The notes: generated by a model not told the origin, from the letters alone. A stretch of 64,000 nucleotides of DNA from an uncultured Lachnospiraceae bacterium (GCA_910577675.1 CAJTOR010000002.1:1-64000); one strand, 5' to 3'; shown: positions 15,723 through 24,832, counted from the stretch's first letter. Program-made: numbers and translations.

Positions 15723-17036
15723 TTATAAAATATCAATATATTCCCCGGAAAGTGCCTTGTTCATGCTGCGAACCGCACAGAATTTGCCGCACATGCTGCA
15801 AGTGTCCGCATGGTCGTCCTCCGGCTTGCGGCTGTCGCGGATCTGTTTTGCTGTTTCCTTATCAAGCGCACATGCAAACTGTGCATCCCAGTCGAGATTC
15901 CTCCTCGCGTCCGCCATGGCATCGTCGCGATCCCTTGCGCCGGGAATTCCCTTGGCAATATCGGCGGCGTGCGCCGCAATTTTGGAGGCGATAATTCCCT
16001 GTTTCACGTCCTCGACATTTGGCAGTGCCAGATGTTCCGCCGGGGTGACATAGCAGAGGAATGCCGCGCCGTTCATTGCCGCGACTGCCCCACCGATGGC
16101 GGCGGTGATATGGTCGTAGCCCGGTGCGATATCAGTTACAAGCGGTCCTAAAACATAGAATGGTGCACCCATGCAGATAGTTTTTTGGATTTGCATATTG
16201 GCGGCAACCTGGTCAAGCGGGACATGGCCGGGACCTTCCACCATAACCTGGACATTGTGCGCCCAAGCGCGCTTTGTCAGTTCACCGAGGCGGACTAGCT
16301 CCTCAATCTGGCATACATCGGTCGCATCGGCTAAACATCCCGGGCGGCATGCATCACCCAGGGAGATTGTAACATCATACTCCTCACAGATGGCAAGAAT
16401 CTCATCAAAGTACTCATAGAACGGGTTTTCCTGTCCGGTCATGCTCATCCACGCAAAGACAAGGCTCCCGCCTCGGCTGACAATATTCATTTTGCGCTTG
16501 TGGGTTCGGATCTGCTCGATGGTCTTTCTTGTGATACCACAGTGCAATGTGACAAAATCAACGCCATCCTCCGCATGCATCCGGACAACATCGATAAAAT
16601 CCTTTGCGGTTAAAGTGGACAGGTCGCGCTGGTAGTGGATAACGCTGTCATAGACTGGCACGGTGCCAATCATTACCGGGCACTCACTGGTTAATTTTCT
16701 GCGGAAGGGTCCGGTGTCTCCGTGGCTTGAGAGATCCATAATCGCTTCCGCGCCAAGATTTACTGCGCTCATCACCTTTTCCATCTCGATATCATAATCC
16801 TTGCAGTCGCGCGAAACGCCGAGGTTGACGTTGATTTTAGTGCGCAGCATACTGCCCACACCCTCGGGGTTCAGGCATTTGTGATTTTTGTTTGCGCAGA
16901 TTGCAACCTTGCCCTCTGCAACAAGTTGCATCAGACGGCTTTCCTCAATATGTTCTTTCTCTGCGACTGTTTTTATCTGGGGTGTCAGGATTCCCCGCCT
17001 TGCGGCATCCATCTGTGTAGTATAAGTTTCTGACAT
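15723..17036 (-). CDS. thiC: Phosphomethylpyrimidine synthase ThiC
   Basis: A 437-residue radical-SAM enzyme that rearranges aminoimidazole ribotide to hydroxymethylpyrimidine phosphate for thiamine. The C-terminal [4Fe-4S] motif C413-SM-C416-GKF-C420 (CX2CX3-4C type) is present, as are the family blocks NVNLGVS, SHGDTGPFRR, GDACRPGCLADATD and VMVEGPGHVPLDQ. Length matches the shorter clostridial ThiC. It is the last gene of the thiamine operon, after a 77-base gap from thiD. The start has AGGAGG. Confidence 0.97.
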   Translation of the reverse strand: MSETYTTQMDAARRGILTPQIKTVAEKEHIEESRLMQLVAEGKVAICANKNHKCLNPEGVGSMLRTKINVNLGVSRDCKDYDIEMEKVMSAVNLGAEAIMDLSSHGDTGPFRRKLTSECPVMIGTVPVYDSVIHYQRDLSTLTAKDFIDVVRMHAEDGVDFVTLHCGITRKTIEQIRTHKRKMNIVSRGGSLVFAWMSMTGQENPFYEYFDEILAICEEYDVTISLGDACRPGCLADATDVCQIEELVRLGELTKRAWAHNVQVMVEGPGHVPLDQVAANMQIQKTICMGAPFYVLGPLVTDIAPGYDHITAAIGGAVAAMNGAAFLCYVTPAEHLALPNVEDVKQGIIASKIAAHAADIAKGIPGARDRDDAMADARRNLDWDAQFACALDKETAKQIRDSRKPEDDHADTCSMCGKFCAVRSMNKALSGEYIDIL

Positions 17037-17113
17037 TTTTTTCCTCCTTCGATACCGAATAATAAGAAGTTTTTGCCCTATATAATAATTTACCCGATAT
17101 AGTTTCCCTTGAC

Positions 17114-17899
17114 TTACTTGGTAAGCTGGTACATATGGTTGAGTGGACCGGAACCCGCCCCTAAGTCAAGCATATCGGCAAGAGCGCCGGAAAGGTAATC
17201 CTTGGCATTTTGAACAGCTTTGCTAAGGCTTTGCCCCATGGCGAGGTTGCTTGCAATAGCGCTTGATAAGGTGCAGCCTGTTCCGTGTGTGTTCGGGTTG
17301 TTGATATGCTGCCCGCAAAACCAGAGGAGCTGCCCGTTTAAACAGAGCACGTCGTTCGCAGTATTTGTCTGATGACCACCCTTGACTAAAACATTGCAGC
17401 CAAAACGCTCCTGCATCGATTTTGCTGCCCGTTCCATATCTTCGGCGGTAATAATGCCACGCCCGGTAAGAACTTGTGCTTCCGGGATGTTTGGTGTGAT
17501 TAATTCTGCGAGGGGGATAAGTTTCTTTGTAAGCGTGCCGATGGCATCCTCCCCTATCAGGCGCGCGCCACTGGTTGAAACCATTACTGGGTCTACCACG
17601 ATATGCACTGCCCGATATTCTTCCAGTTTGTCAGCGATGACATCGATTAGTTCTGGGGATGAGGTCATCCCGATTTTAACCGCATCCGGAAAAATATCGG
17701 TAAAAATACAGTCAAGCTGCCCGGCAAGAAACGGTGCGGTAACTTCCATAATATCATAGACCCCGGTTGTATTTTGGGCGGTCAAGGCGGTGACCGCGCT
17801 CATGGCATAAACGCCGTGTGCGGTCATGGTTTTGATATCGGCCTGGATACCGGCACCTCCGCTGGGATCACTTCCGGCGATTGTTAATGCAGTATACAT
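17114..17899 (-). CDS. thiD: Hydroxymethylpyrimidine/phosphomethylpyrimidine kinase ThiD
   Basis: A 261-residue ribokinase-fold kinase that phosphorylates HMP to HMP-PP. It begins with the substrate loop ALTIAGSDPSGGAGIQAD and ends with the ATP/anion-hole motif NPNTHGTGCTLSSAIA. Other blocks are VDPVMVSTSGARL and TPNIPEAQVLTG. Size is standard. It lies between thiE and thiC in the riboswitch-controlled operon. Confidence 0.97.
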   Translation of the reverse strand: MYTALTIAGSDPSGGAGIQADIKTMTAHGVYAMSAVTALTAQNTTGVYDIMEVTAPFLAGQLDCIFTDIFPDAVKIGMTSSPELIDVIADKLEEYRAVHIVVDPVMVSTSGARLIGEDAIGTLTKKLIPLAELITPNIPEAQVLTGRGIITAEDMERAAKSMQERFGCNVLVKGGHQTNTANDVLCLNGQLLWFCGQHINNPNTHGTGCTLSSAIASNLAMGQSLSKAVQNAKDYLSGALADMLDLGAGSGPLNHMYQLTK

Positions 17900-17955
17900 A
17901 AAACCCTCTTTTCTGCGTAATTGGAACGCGGGATAATTTCTTGAATCAGATTTTG

Positions 17956-18591
17956 TCAGAGCATATCCGCAAGTTGGCGCAGGCGTTTTGTGGCTGCGCC
18001 GATATCATCCTGTGCGAAGAGCGCGCTGATTACGGCGGCTCCGGCTATCCCGCTGCCATTTAACAGAGGCAGGTTTTCCTCTGTGATACCGCCGATTGCA
18101 ACTGCCGGAATCCGGACTGCTTTGCATATGGAAGCGAGCTCACTGTGGGAAAGTGCCGTGGCATCGGTTTTGGTGCCGGTTTTAAATACTGCACCGCAGC
18201 CAATATAGTCCGCTCCGGCTGCTTGTGCGGCGAGTGCCTCGGCGGTATTATGCGCGCTTGCGCCGATAATTGCACCGGACCCAAGGATTTCGCGGGCTTT
18301 TTTGATATCCATGTCAGAAAGCCCGACATGCACGCCATCCGCGCCGATTTCCTTGGCGATATCAACCGCGTCGTTGATAATAAGCGGGATGTGGTAACGG
18401 CGGCAGATTTCCTTTAGTTCCAGCGCTTCCTTAATAAAAGCCTCCCGTGCCAGATGTTTTTCCCTGAGCTGGAAAAGGGTTACGCCGTTTTCAAAAAGCA
18501 GCGGGAGGATATCGCGCAAATCCTTATTGTCCTTCAGCCAACTGCGGTCGGAAACGGCATAGAGGCGAAGCATGTTTTTTGAAATGTTCAT
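17956..18591 (-). CDS. thiE: Thiamine-phosphate synthase ThiE
   Basis: A 211-residue TIM-barrel enzyme joining HMP-PP with thiazole phosphate. Motifs are TLFQLREKHL, PLIINDAVDIAKEIGADGVHVG, YIGCGAVFKTGTK and PAVAIGGI. ATG 18591 is chosen over the longer frame from 18615 because GGAGG lies seven bases upstream. The leader GTTCTCGGAACGGAGG matches that of abfA. Confidence 0.96.
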   Translation of the reverse strand: MNISKNMLRLYAVSDRSWLKDNKDLRDILPLLFENGVTLFQLREKHLAREAFIKEALELKEICRRYHIPLIINDAVDIAKEIGADGVHVGLSDMDIKKAREILGSGAIIGASAHNTAEALAAQAAGADYIGCGAVFKTGTKTDATALSHSELASICKAVRIPAVAIGGITEENLPLLNGSGIAGAAVISALFAQDDIGAATKRLRQLADML

Positions 18592-18626
18592 AGTAATCCT
18601 CCGTTCCGAGAACAAAAGAGTTTTAA

Positions 18627-19652
18627 TCAGATTTTCAGGCAGCCAAGATTTGTGGCGGCATCAAATAAAAAACGGTGGAAACTTCCCATCCCGGCAGATT
18701 CTAAGTCGGTTTTCTGACCGGCACATTCCGCAGCCTGTTTCCAGAGTATGGAGGCATCGAGCGCTGCCTCATAAGGGCTTTCGCTGACAGAAAGCAGTGC
18801 GGCACAGATGGCGGAGAGCATGCAGCCGCTCCCGGTGATGCGCGTGATGCGGGAATCACCGCCCGTGATTAGCGCGGTGTGTACACCATCTGAAACAGCG
18901 TCGGTGCTCCCGGAAACAAGCACTGTTGTCCGGAAGGCTGATGCGAGTTTTTTTGCGGTTTCTGCGCGTACAGTGACATCAGCCTCAACCCCGCTTTCCA
19001 CTCCGCCATGGCAGATTTTGCAAAAAGAGGCTGGAATGGCAGCGGCAGCATCTTCAAGCTGCGCTTTTGCACTAACAATGGAAAGCAGGGTTACAGCTTC
19101 CTCCAGGTTGCAGCGGATCAAGTTTGGTCGGATATGGGTGAGCAGTTTTTTGATATTTTCCCGGCGGTATGTGCTGGCTCCGACACCTACCGGGTCGAGC
19201 ACAAGCGGATGGCAAAGCCTATTTGCTTCCTCGCCGGCAAGGAGCTGGGAAATAAACTTATTGTCCGATGGTGTGCCGGTATTGAGGAGTGTCGCTTCGC
19301 AGAGCGCTGTAATCTGTGCTGCCTCCTCCTTAGCCTGTGCCATAATGGCGCTCCCGCCGATGGCGAGCAAAATATTTGCAATGTCGTTCATTGTGACGGC
19401 GTTGGTCAGGCAGTGGATGCGGGGCGCTTTCTCGCAGAGTCTTTTCATTGATGCAAAGACCCGCTCGGGAGCGTTCGAAGCATGTATCCTCTCGGGGATG
19501 TTATCCGTTTCAGGTATGGGGAGTGTCGCATTTTCCGTTTTTTGTGTGTCAGTGTCCGCAGCGGATTGCATTCCAGAAAGAGCCGTTGCATCAGCTTTTG
19601 TAAGATCAGGGGCAGATGCTGCTTCTAAATTGGTAAAATCTGGTTGTTGCAT
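18627..19652 (-). CDS. thiM: Hydroxyethylthiazole kinase ThiM with N-terminal extension
   Basis: A 341-residue kinase, about 70 longer than usual. The kinase proper starts near residue 70 and carries PRIHCLTNAVTMNDIAN, PLVLDPVGVGAS, and the C-terminal RITGSGCMLSA anion hole. The first ~65 residues are Ala/Thr/Asp-rich and unlike the family. ATG 19652 has AGGAGG upstream, and no later start with a good site was found, so the extension seems translated. It salvages thiazole alcohol, which agrees with the ThiW transporter just upstream and no visible thiazole synthesis genes (thiG, thiH, thiS). Confidence 0.94.
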   Translation of the reverse strand: MQQPDFTNLEAASAPDLTKADATALSGMQSAADTDTQKTENATLPIPETDNIPERIHASNAPERVFASMKRLCEKAPRIHCLTNAVTMNDIANILLAIGGSAIMAQAKEEAAQITALCEATLLNTGTPSDNKFISQLLAGEEANRLCHPLVLDPVGVGASTYRRENIKKLLTHIRPNLIRCNLEEAVTLLSIVSAKAQLEDAAAAIPASFCKICHGGVESGVEADVTVRAETAKKLASAFRTTVLVSGSTDAVSDGVHTALITGGDSRITRITGSGCMLSAICAALLSVSESPYEAALDASILWKQAAECAGQKTDLESAGMGSFHRFLFDAATNLGCLKI

Positions 19653-19697
19653 AAAATGCCTCCTTTCCGACGCTTGATCGGTTGATAATATAAGCCG

Positions 19698-20213
19698 TTA
19701 TTTGCCCGGTATCACCGGGATATGCGGGAGAATACCGCATTTTTTCAGTGCGGCGAGCACAAAAAAGGCAAGTGCGCTCCCCACTGCCGTCGAGAGGAAG
19801 AACGGAACTACATAGACGAAAGTGCCCGCGACATTCAGGTGCATCAGTAGTTTTGCTACCGGATATGCGGCAAGCCCCCCGAGCAGGCTGGTGCCCAATG
19901 CTTCCGCGAGGCAGGTTAGAGAAAGCCTTTTAAAGAAGCGGTGTGCAAGCCCGCAGCAGAGTGCGCCAAGCATACTGCCGGGGAATGCCATAAGACTGCC
20001 AAGCCCTAGGAGATTTCGCAGGAGGCTGGCGGTAAAAGCGATGCCAACGTTATAAAAGGGTCCTAACAGCACTGCGCCAAAGATATTGACCATATGCTGG
20101 ACCGGGGCGCATTTGCTTCCACCGACCGGGATACTGATAAAGCTGCCGACCACGGCGAGCGCGGTGAAAAGTCCTGCGAGGGAAAGTCTGTAGACGGTTT
20201 GGTTGCGTTTCAT
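19698..20213 (-). CDS. thiW: Thiazole-precursor ECF transporter component ThiW
   Basis: A 171-residue membrane protein with about five helices and the family blocks GGSKCAPVQHMVNIFGAVLLGP and FPGSMLGALCCG. ThiW is the substrate-binding (S) component for hydroxyethylthiazole of the energy-coupling-factor class. ATG 20213 is preceded by ATGGAGGACACT; the longer frame to 20294 runs into the riboswitch region. It is the first gene of the operon, 125 bases after the TPP-linked terminator. Confidence 0.93.
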   Translation of the reverse strand: MKRNQTVYRLSLAGLFTALAVVGSFISIPVGGSKCAPVQHMVNIFGAVLLGPFYNVGIAFTASLLRNLLGLGSLMAFPGSMLGALCCGLAHRFFKRLSLTCLAEALGTSLLGGLAAYPVAKLLMHLNVAGTFVYVVPFFLSTAVGSALAFFVLAALKKCGILPHIPVIPGK

Positions 20214-20337
20214 AGTGTCCTCCATTCTTTTAAATAGGTGATTGGCGGAACAGTCTGTGGCAGCAGGAGTTGACACGGCAGTTCCGAAGGTCAAAATCCG
20301 GGCAGCGCGTCAGGAAAAGCAAAAAGTGCATGCTCTA

Positions 20338-20362
20338 AGTAAAAAAGGGCGCAGGTGCGCCC
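20338..20362 (-). terminator. Riboswitch-linked terminator
   Basis: On the minus strand GGGCGC-ACCT-GCGCCC is followed by TTTTTTACTT, between the TPP aptamer and thiW. This is the expression platform for transcription attenuation. Confidence 0.85.
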
Positions 20363-20373
20363 AACTTAGCTCG

Positions 20374-20472
20374 AACAATAATCCCTACGTTGGCATTACC
20401 CAAATCAGGTTTGCGGGTCGAAACTTTATAAGTTTCCTCTCAGCCGGATTCATCCAGCTCCCCGTTGTTTAA
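20374..20472 (-). ncRNA. TPP (THI-element) riboswitch
   Basis: The minus strand holds the conserved TPP aptamer: GGGGAGCTGGATG, the pyrimidine-binding CTGAGAGG, then ACCCGCAAACCTGAT with GGGTAATGCCAACGTAGGGA. The terminator at 20338-20362 follows, so thiamine pyrophosphate should stop transcription of thiW-thiM-thiE-thiD-thiC. Confidence 0.97.
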
Positions 20473-20481
20473 AACGAGGCT

Positions 20482-20510
20482 ATTATAGCGCATGTGCCAG
20501 GAGAATGCAA
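20482..20510 (-). promoter_or_regulatory. Promoter of the thiamine operon
   Basis: Minus strand TTGCAT (20510-20505) and TATAAT (20487-20482) are spaced by 17 bases, just upstream of the TPP aptamer. Confidence 0.8.
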
Positions 20511-20662
20511 GGGAAAGTGGAAAAAATTTAAAGCCAGTTTTTTAATCGGGAAAAATTGACTTAAAATAGGGAAAATGGTATAATATTGGAGATGAAAGGG
20601 GAGATTCATTATCAGTTTTTAGGTTTTAACTGAGAAATTAAGTGGAGGGAAGGGGAAAAAGA

Positions 20663-21334
20663 ATGCCGGAACAACAAAAGTGTAAAATTGTATGTCTTGG
20701 CGACAGTATTACGGAGGGTTTTGGACTGTTAGAGGGGGAGAGTTATCCCTGTTTGCTGCAGCGTGCGCTGGGGGATGGTTTTTTGGTATTTAACGCAGGT
20801 GTGTCGGCGCACTGTGTGACGGACGAGCTTTTGCCCGACGGCAGGGTGATGGGGCTGCCGTATGTGCGCACGGAGCGGTACGCGCAGGGAATTGCAGAAA
20901 AAGGGGATATCTATGTGCTTTTGCTCGGCACGAATGACGCGCAGGACGGGATGCTTGACGATGGGAGTGCTATTGACCCGTGGGGCAATATTTTTTCTAA
21001 GAGGGAGAATTTTATCGGCCACTACGAGCGCATTCTTAATGATATCCGCCAGGCTAATCCAAAGGCGGCAATCTATGTCGGCCGTCCGACTCCGGTTCTT
21101 GACTGTATCTGGCCAAAGCACCAGCAGAAGTATCTTGATGTTATTTTGGAGAAAATTGATGAGATTGTGCGGAGGAATCCGGATGTTATTATGTTTGATT
21201 TGTACGGGGCGTTCCGGGAAAAGGGAGATGAGTGGTTGCGGGGAGCCTACCAGGCGGATCACCTGCACCCGGGTCCGGAGGGGGCAAAACTGATTGCTGA
21301 CATAGTATACAGGGCAATTGCGGGTATTGCATGA
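20663..21334 (+). CDS. SGNH/GDSL-family hydrolase
   Basis: A 223-residue cytoplasmic esterase-type enzyme. Block I is IVCLGDSITEGFG with the nucleophile Ser, block III is LLGTNDAQDG, and block V is DHLHPGPEGA with the catalytic Asp and His. Such enzymes deacylate sugars or lipids. ATG 20663 follows GGAGGGAAGGGG; a GTG at 20642 would include that site and is rejected. The AraC-type regulator 26 bases downstream is likely co-transcribed, which hints at acetylated-oligosaccharide use, but no transporter or glycosidase is adjacent. Confidence 0.9.
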   Translation: MPEQQKCKIVCLGDSITEGFGLLEGESYPCLLQRALGDGFLVFNAGVSAHCVTDELLPDGRVMGLPYVRTERYAQGIAEKGDIYVLLLGTNDAQDGMLDDGSAIDPWGNIFSKRENFIGHYERILNDIRQANPKAAIYVGRPTPVLDCIWPKHQQKYLDVILEKIDEIVRRNPDVIMFDLYGAFREKGDEWLRGAYQADHLHPGPEGAKLIADIVYRAIAGIA

Positions 21335-21360
21335 TTTTACGGTAAGGCGGGGAAAACGAT

Positions 21361-22137
21361 ATGTACCAAATAAAATATGTTGTAGTAGACTCCTGCTTTG
21401 GGGCGGATCATAAAGTGGAGATGGTATCGGGCGTGCCGGTATGGATGTTTTTGGTACTTAAAACGCCGTCCGCCGTTCTTGTGGGGGGGCGGCTTACGGA
21501 GTACGAGAAGAATATCTGTGTGCTCTATCCTCCGATGACCCCGATTGTGTACGAGGCGCGCGGGGTGGACTATCACCATGAGGAATGGATACAGTTCCTT
21601 TCGGATGATCCAAAGTTAAAGGAACCTTATGTGCCGCTTGCGCGTCCGGTCAAGCTGATTAACTCGGATGCAGTCAGGGAGATAATGCGGCTGTTGGCAT
21701 ATGAGAATATTGCGGATTACGCGGAGCGGGAGAAGTCGATAAGCGCGCTGATGGATCTGCTGGTTTATAAACTCCATGATTCCAGTGTGGATGCGGGTGC
21801 GGCGCATGTGGATTCCAAGCTTGTGCGCCTGCGCTCCGAGATTTACCTGCATCCGGAGAAGGACTGGACGGTGCGGAGGATGGCGGACATGGTATTTTTG
21901 AGTGAGAGCCGCCTGCACACAATGTACAAGGAAACATTCCATGTAACCTGTATGAACGATGTGATTATGAGCCGTATCCAGTACGCGCAGAATATGTTAG
22001 AATGTACGGACAAGCCGGTATCGGATATTGCGCTTGCGTGCGGGTACCACGGGAACGAACATTTTTGCAGGCAGTTTAAGGAAAAAACGGGGGTGACACC
22101 GGGACATTACAGGGAGGAACATTCCATTTCAAGATAG
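21361..22137 (+). CDS. AraC-family transcriptional regulator
   Basis: A 258-residue regulator. The N-terminal 150 residues form a cupin-like sensor (YPPMTPIVYEARGVDYHHEEW). The C-terminal domain has two helix-turn-helix motifs (WTVRRMADMVFLSESRLHTM; PVSDIALACGYHGNEHFCRQ) and the signature FKEKTGVTPGHYRE. It follows the SGNH hydrolase gene closely and probably controls it. The ribosome binding site is weak (GGCGGGG), consistent with low regulator levels. Confidence 0.9.
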   Translation: MYQIKYVVVDSCFGADHKVEMVSGVPVWMFLVLKTPSAVLVGGRLTEYEKNICVLYPPMTPIVYEARGVDYHHEEWIQFLSDDPKLKEPYVPLARPVKLINSDAVREIMRLLAYENIADYAEREKSISALMDLLVYKLHDSSVDAGAAHVDSKLVRLRSEIYLHPEKDWTVRRMADMVFLSESRLHTMYKETFHVTCMNDVIMSRIQYAQNMLECTDKPVSDIALACGYHGNEHFCRQFKEKTGVTPGHYREEHSISR

Positions 22138-22180
22138 GGGAAGTAAAATAAGCTGTGGCGACTTAGTCGGGGCTGTTTCT

Positions 22181-22204
22181 GGCTGCCACATAACTGTGGC
22201 AGCC
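22181..22204. terminator. Hairpin between convergent genes
   Basis: GGCTGCCACA-TAAC-TGTGGCAGCC is a perfect 10-base stem with a tetraloop between the AraC gene (plus) and the DUF11 gene (minus). There is no T run, so this is a candidate two-way terminator or RNA stabiliser. Confidence 0.55.
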
Positions 22205-22234
22205 GTTGCATTACGATATTTGACATGGTATTTT

Positions 22235-23089
22235 TCAGACCGTCCCGCTGATTGTCAGGACACTTACGCCAGGATTGATAATAAGGCTCTCGGTCACAGG
22301 GTCGCGGGTGTAGGTTGCAGCCGGGACAGTGATCTGTCCGGCAACGCTTGCAAATGCGCCGGTTGTTTTGTCGTAAGTATAGTTTGTCGGTGCCGTCCAC
22401 GCCGTGCCGTTAAAGGTGACAGTGATCGGGTCGAGGACTGGGTTGAATGTGTCCGTGACAACAACGGTGTCCGCTGCGGTTGCCGGTGTGTTCCCGTTGT
22501 TTTGGATCACGAAGGTGTAGGTCAGTTGGCCGTTCTCGGAAACAGTGGTCGGGGATACGGATTTGCTGATTGTTAACATTGCGGTGTCCGCCGCGGTGAT
22601 CTGTTCCGTGGCAAGCAGGTCGTTGGTCAGGTTCGCGCCGCTTATCCTTGCGGTGTTGGTGATGCTGCTGCCGCTTGCGAGAGGTGCAAACTGGTTTATC
22701 GCAGTCTGGTAAACGACGGCGGCGTTCCCGTTTGCCGGAACTGAAATTCCGGTTACGGTAAGGTTATCTGCCGCAGTGATTGCGGGAGTAGCCTGCAATA
22801 TGCCGTTGATATAGTATTTGAGGGAGCCGTTCACATAGGTCAGCGGTACGAGGGTGCGCCCGGTGTTTGTGTATGCCCCGAGATCGTCCGTCAAGGTCAG
22901 GTCGGTAAAAGGCACGGTGCCGGAGTTTACAATGGTGACGATATAAGTTGCCGCGTCTCCTGCGACGTAATCGGGCAGGACGGCGTGCTTTTTTGCGGAA
23001 AGCACTTCCACAAGCTCGCCCGTTGTGATGTTCGAGGTTGTGGTATTGCCATTGTAGGAAAGAGTGGCTTGATTATAAAAAGTAGCCAT
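22235..23089 (-). CDS. DUF11-repeat protein without signal peptide
   Basis: A 284-residue Thr/Asn/Val-rich beta protein. Two DUF11-type domains are recognisable by the LTLTDDLGAY and VVVTDTFNPV turns and the repeated TYIVTIVNSGTVP and TYTFVIQNNGNTP strands, near residues 30-160 and 170-270. Most DUF11 proteins are large exported surface proteins. This one starts MATFYNQATLSYNGN with no signal peptide, membrane segment or sorting motif, so its location is unclear. Spore coat or other non-classically exported surface structures have been suggested for similar clostridial proteins; that is inference. AAGGAGGC sets the start. Confidence 0.75.
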   Translation of the reverse strand: MATFYNQATLSYNGNTTTSNITTGELVEVLSAKKHAVLPDYVAGDAATYIVTIVNSGTVPFTDLTLTDDLGAYTNTGRTLVPLTYVNGSLKYYINGILQATPAITAADNLTVTGISVPANGNAAVVYQTAINQFAPLASGSSITNTARISGANLTNDLLATEQITAADTAMLTISKSVSPTTVSENGQLTYTFVIQNNGNTPATAADTVVVTDTFNPVLDPITVTFNGTAWTAPTNYTYDKTTGAFASVAGQITVPAATYTRDPVTESLIINPGVSVLTISGTV

Positions 23090-23242
23090 ATATGCCTCCT
23101 TTAAAGGATTTATAAGATGCTGGCGGATTCCTGGGCAAGGCCATATGTCCGTCGGTATATTATATGAAAAGGCTGCCGGGATGGTGATTTAGGGGCTGCT
23201 TTTAAGATTATGGTTTTGACGATATATTTTTTTATGATTTCC

Positions 23243-23271
23243 TTGCAAACTCTTCTATAATCGGGTACAAT
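23243..23271 (+). promoter_or_regulatory. Promoter of the NfeD-slipin genes
   Basis: TTGCAA (23243-23248) and TACAAT (23266-23271) are 17 bases apart and 34 bases upstream of the nfeD start. Confidence 0.65.
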
Positions 23272-23304
23272 AAACTTAGTTTTTTTAGAGAGGGGGAATC
23301 CTGG

Positions 23305-23784
23305 ATGTGGTCCATCATATGGCTTGCGTTATTTGTCGTGCTTATTGTATTTGAGGCGGTGACAACGGGGCTTTTTACCATCTGGTTTGCCGGCGGCGCG
23401 CTTATAGCGCTTTTGGTATCACTGTTTTTGGATATGTGGGTGGTGCAGATGGTTGTTTTCCTGATTGTTTCGTTCCTGCTTTTGTATTTTATGCGGCCTG
23501 TAGCGATGCGCAAATTCAACGCGAAGCGCCTGAAAACAAATGTCGAGGATATCGCGGGCAGGGAGGCGAAAGTGACGGAGCTTATCGACAATCTCAATGC
23601 GAGCGGGACAGCGATATTAAACGGTCTTGAGTGGTCTGCGCGCTCGGTTGAAGATTCCGTGACAATCCCTGCGGGGGAGCGGGTTCTCGTAAGGGAAGTG
23701 CGCGGTGTGAAACTGATTGTGGAGCCGATTGGGGCGGATAAGGAGGTTTCTGTTTTGTCCGTCGATAAGGAAAATATCGGATGA
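23305..23784 (+). CDS. NfeD-family membrane protein
   Basis: A 159-residue protein with two to three hydrophobic segments in residues 5-70 and a soluble C-terminal OB-fold-like domain (residues 80-150: GREAKVTELIDN, GTAILNGLEWSARS, GERVLVREVRGVKLIVEPI). NfeD proteins are encoded beside SPFH/stomatin-like proteins and act with them in membrane microdomains. Here the partner is the slipin gene 115 bases downstream. This is the short NfeD form lacking the ClpP-like protease domain. Confidence 0.9.
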   Translation: MWSIIWLALFVVLIVFEAVTTGLFTIWFAGGALIALLVSLFLDMWVVQMVVFLIVSFLLLYFMRPVAMRKFNAKRLKTNVEDIAGREAKVTELIDNLNASGTAILNGLEWSARSVEDSVTIPAGERVLVREVRGVKLIVEPIGADKEVSVLSVDKENIG

Positions 23785-23899
23785 TTACTACCGGTGTAGT
23801 AAACACAAGGAAAATCCTGTTAGGATATTGCAGTTTTTTAGGGGATATGGTAAGATTGGTACATTATATTTATGCCGATAAGGCAAGAAGGAGGGTTTT

Positions 23900-24832
23900 A
23901 TGCCAATAGGAGGATATGTGGCGATCGCGTTTGTCATTGTCATTTTATTGATTTTGTCATCGTGTATCAAGATTGTGCCGCAGGCACAGGCGTATGTTGT
24001 GGAGCGTCTTGGCGCGTACCAGGGAACTTGGAGTGTCGGCATCCATTTTAAGGTGCCATTCATCGATAAGGTTGCCAAGAAAGTTCTGCTAAAGGAGCAG
24101 GTTGTGGATTTTGCCCCTCAGCCGGTTATCACGAAGGATAATGTGACGATGCGCATTGATACCGTGGTTTTTTTCCAGATTACGGATTCAAAACTCTATG
24201 CTTACGGTGTGGAGCATCCGATCATGGCGATTGAGAACCTGACGGCGACAACGCTGCGTAATATTATCGGTGATCTTGAACTTGACCAGACGCTTACATC
24301 AAGAGAAATTATCAATACGAAAATGAGGGTTTCCCTTGACCAGGCTACTGACCCGTGGGGGATCAAGGTCAACCGCGTTGAGCTTAAAAATATTATCCCG
24401 CCTGCTGCGATCCAGGATGCGATGGAGAAACAGATGAAGGCGGAGCGCGAGCGCCGCGAAGCGATTTTAAAGGCGGAGGGCGAGAAGAAATCGACCATCC
24501 TTGTGGCAGAGGGGAAGAAAGAGTCAGCGATCCTTGAGGCGGAAGCGGAAAAGGAGGCGGCTATTCTCCGCGCGGAGGCTAAGAAAGAGGCTACAATCCG
24601 TGAGGCAGAAGGTCAGGCGCAGGCGATTCTTGCCGTACAGAAGGCAAATGCGGAGGGTATCCGCATGGTCAACGAGGCGAGTCCTAGCAAGGCTGTTATC
24701 CAGTTAAAGAGCCTTGAAGCATTCGCGAAAGCTGCGGACGGCAAAGCGACAAAGATTATTATCCCGTCCGAGATCCAGGGACTGGCAGGTCTGACAAAGA
24801 GTCTTGCCGAGGTGGGGGCAAAGGAGCTGTAA
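23900..24832 (+). CDS. SPFH/Band 7 slipin (stomatin-like) protein
   Basis: A 310-residue membrane-anchored protein. One N-terminal transmembrane hairpin (residues 3-22) is followed by the Band 7 domain (IVPQAQAYVVERLGAY, QPVITKDNVTMRIDT, NPRGI-like DPWGIKVNRVELKNI). A long charged coiled coil with Glu-Ala-Glu repeats (residues 175-255) precedes the C-terminal oligomerisation segment. It forms rings in the membrane with NfeD and regulates membrane proteases or fluidity. The start has AGGAGGG. Paired with nfeD as in most bacteria. Confidence 0.94.
   Translation: MPIGGYVAIAFVIVILLILSSCIKIVPQAQAYVVERLGAYQGTWSVGIHFKVPFIDKVAKKVLLKEQVVDFAPQPVITKDNVTMRIDTVVFFQITDSKLYAYGVEHPIMAIENLTATTLRNIIGDLELDQTLTSREIINTKMRVSLDQATDPWGIKVNRVELKNIIPPAAIQDAMEKQMKAERERREAILKAEGEKKSTILVAEGKKESAILEAEAEKEAAILRAEAKKEATIREAEGQAQAILAVQKANAEGIRMVNEASPSKAVIQLKSLEAFAKAADGKATKIIIPSEIQGLAGLTKSLAEVGAKEL

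Noticed and set aside
18808..19677. Plus-strand 289-residue open frame opposite thiM
   Set aside because: A long antisense frame arising from the Ala-rich codon pattern of thiM; no ribosome site and no family resemblance.
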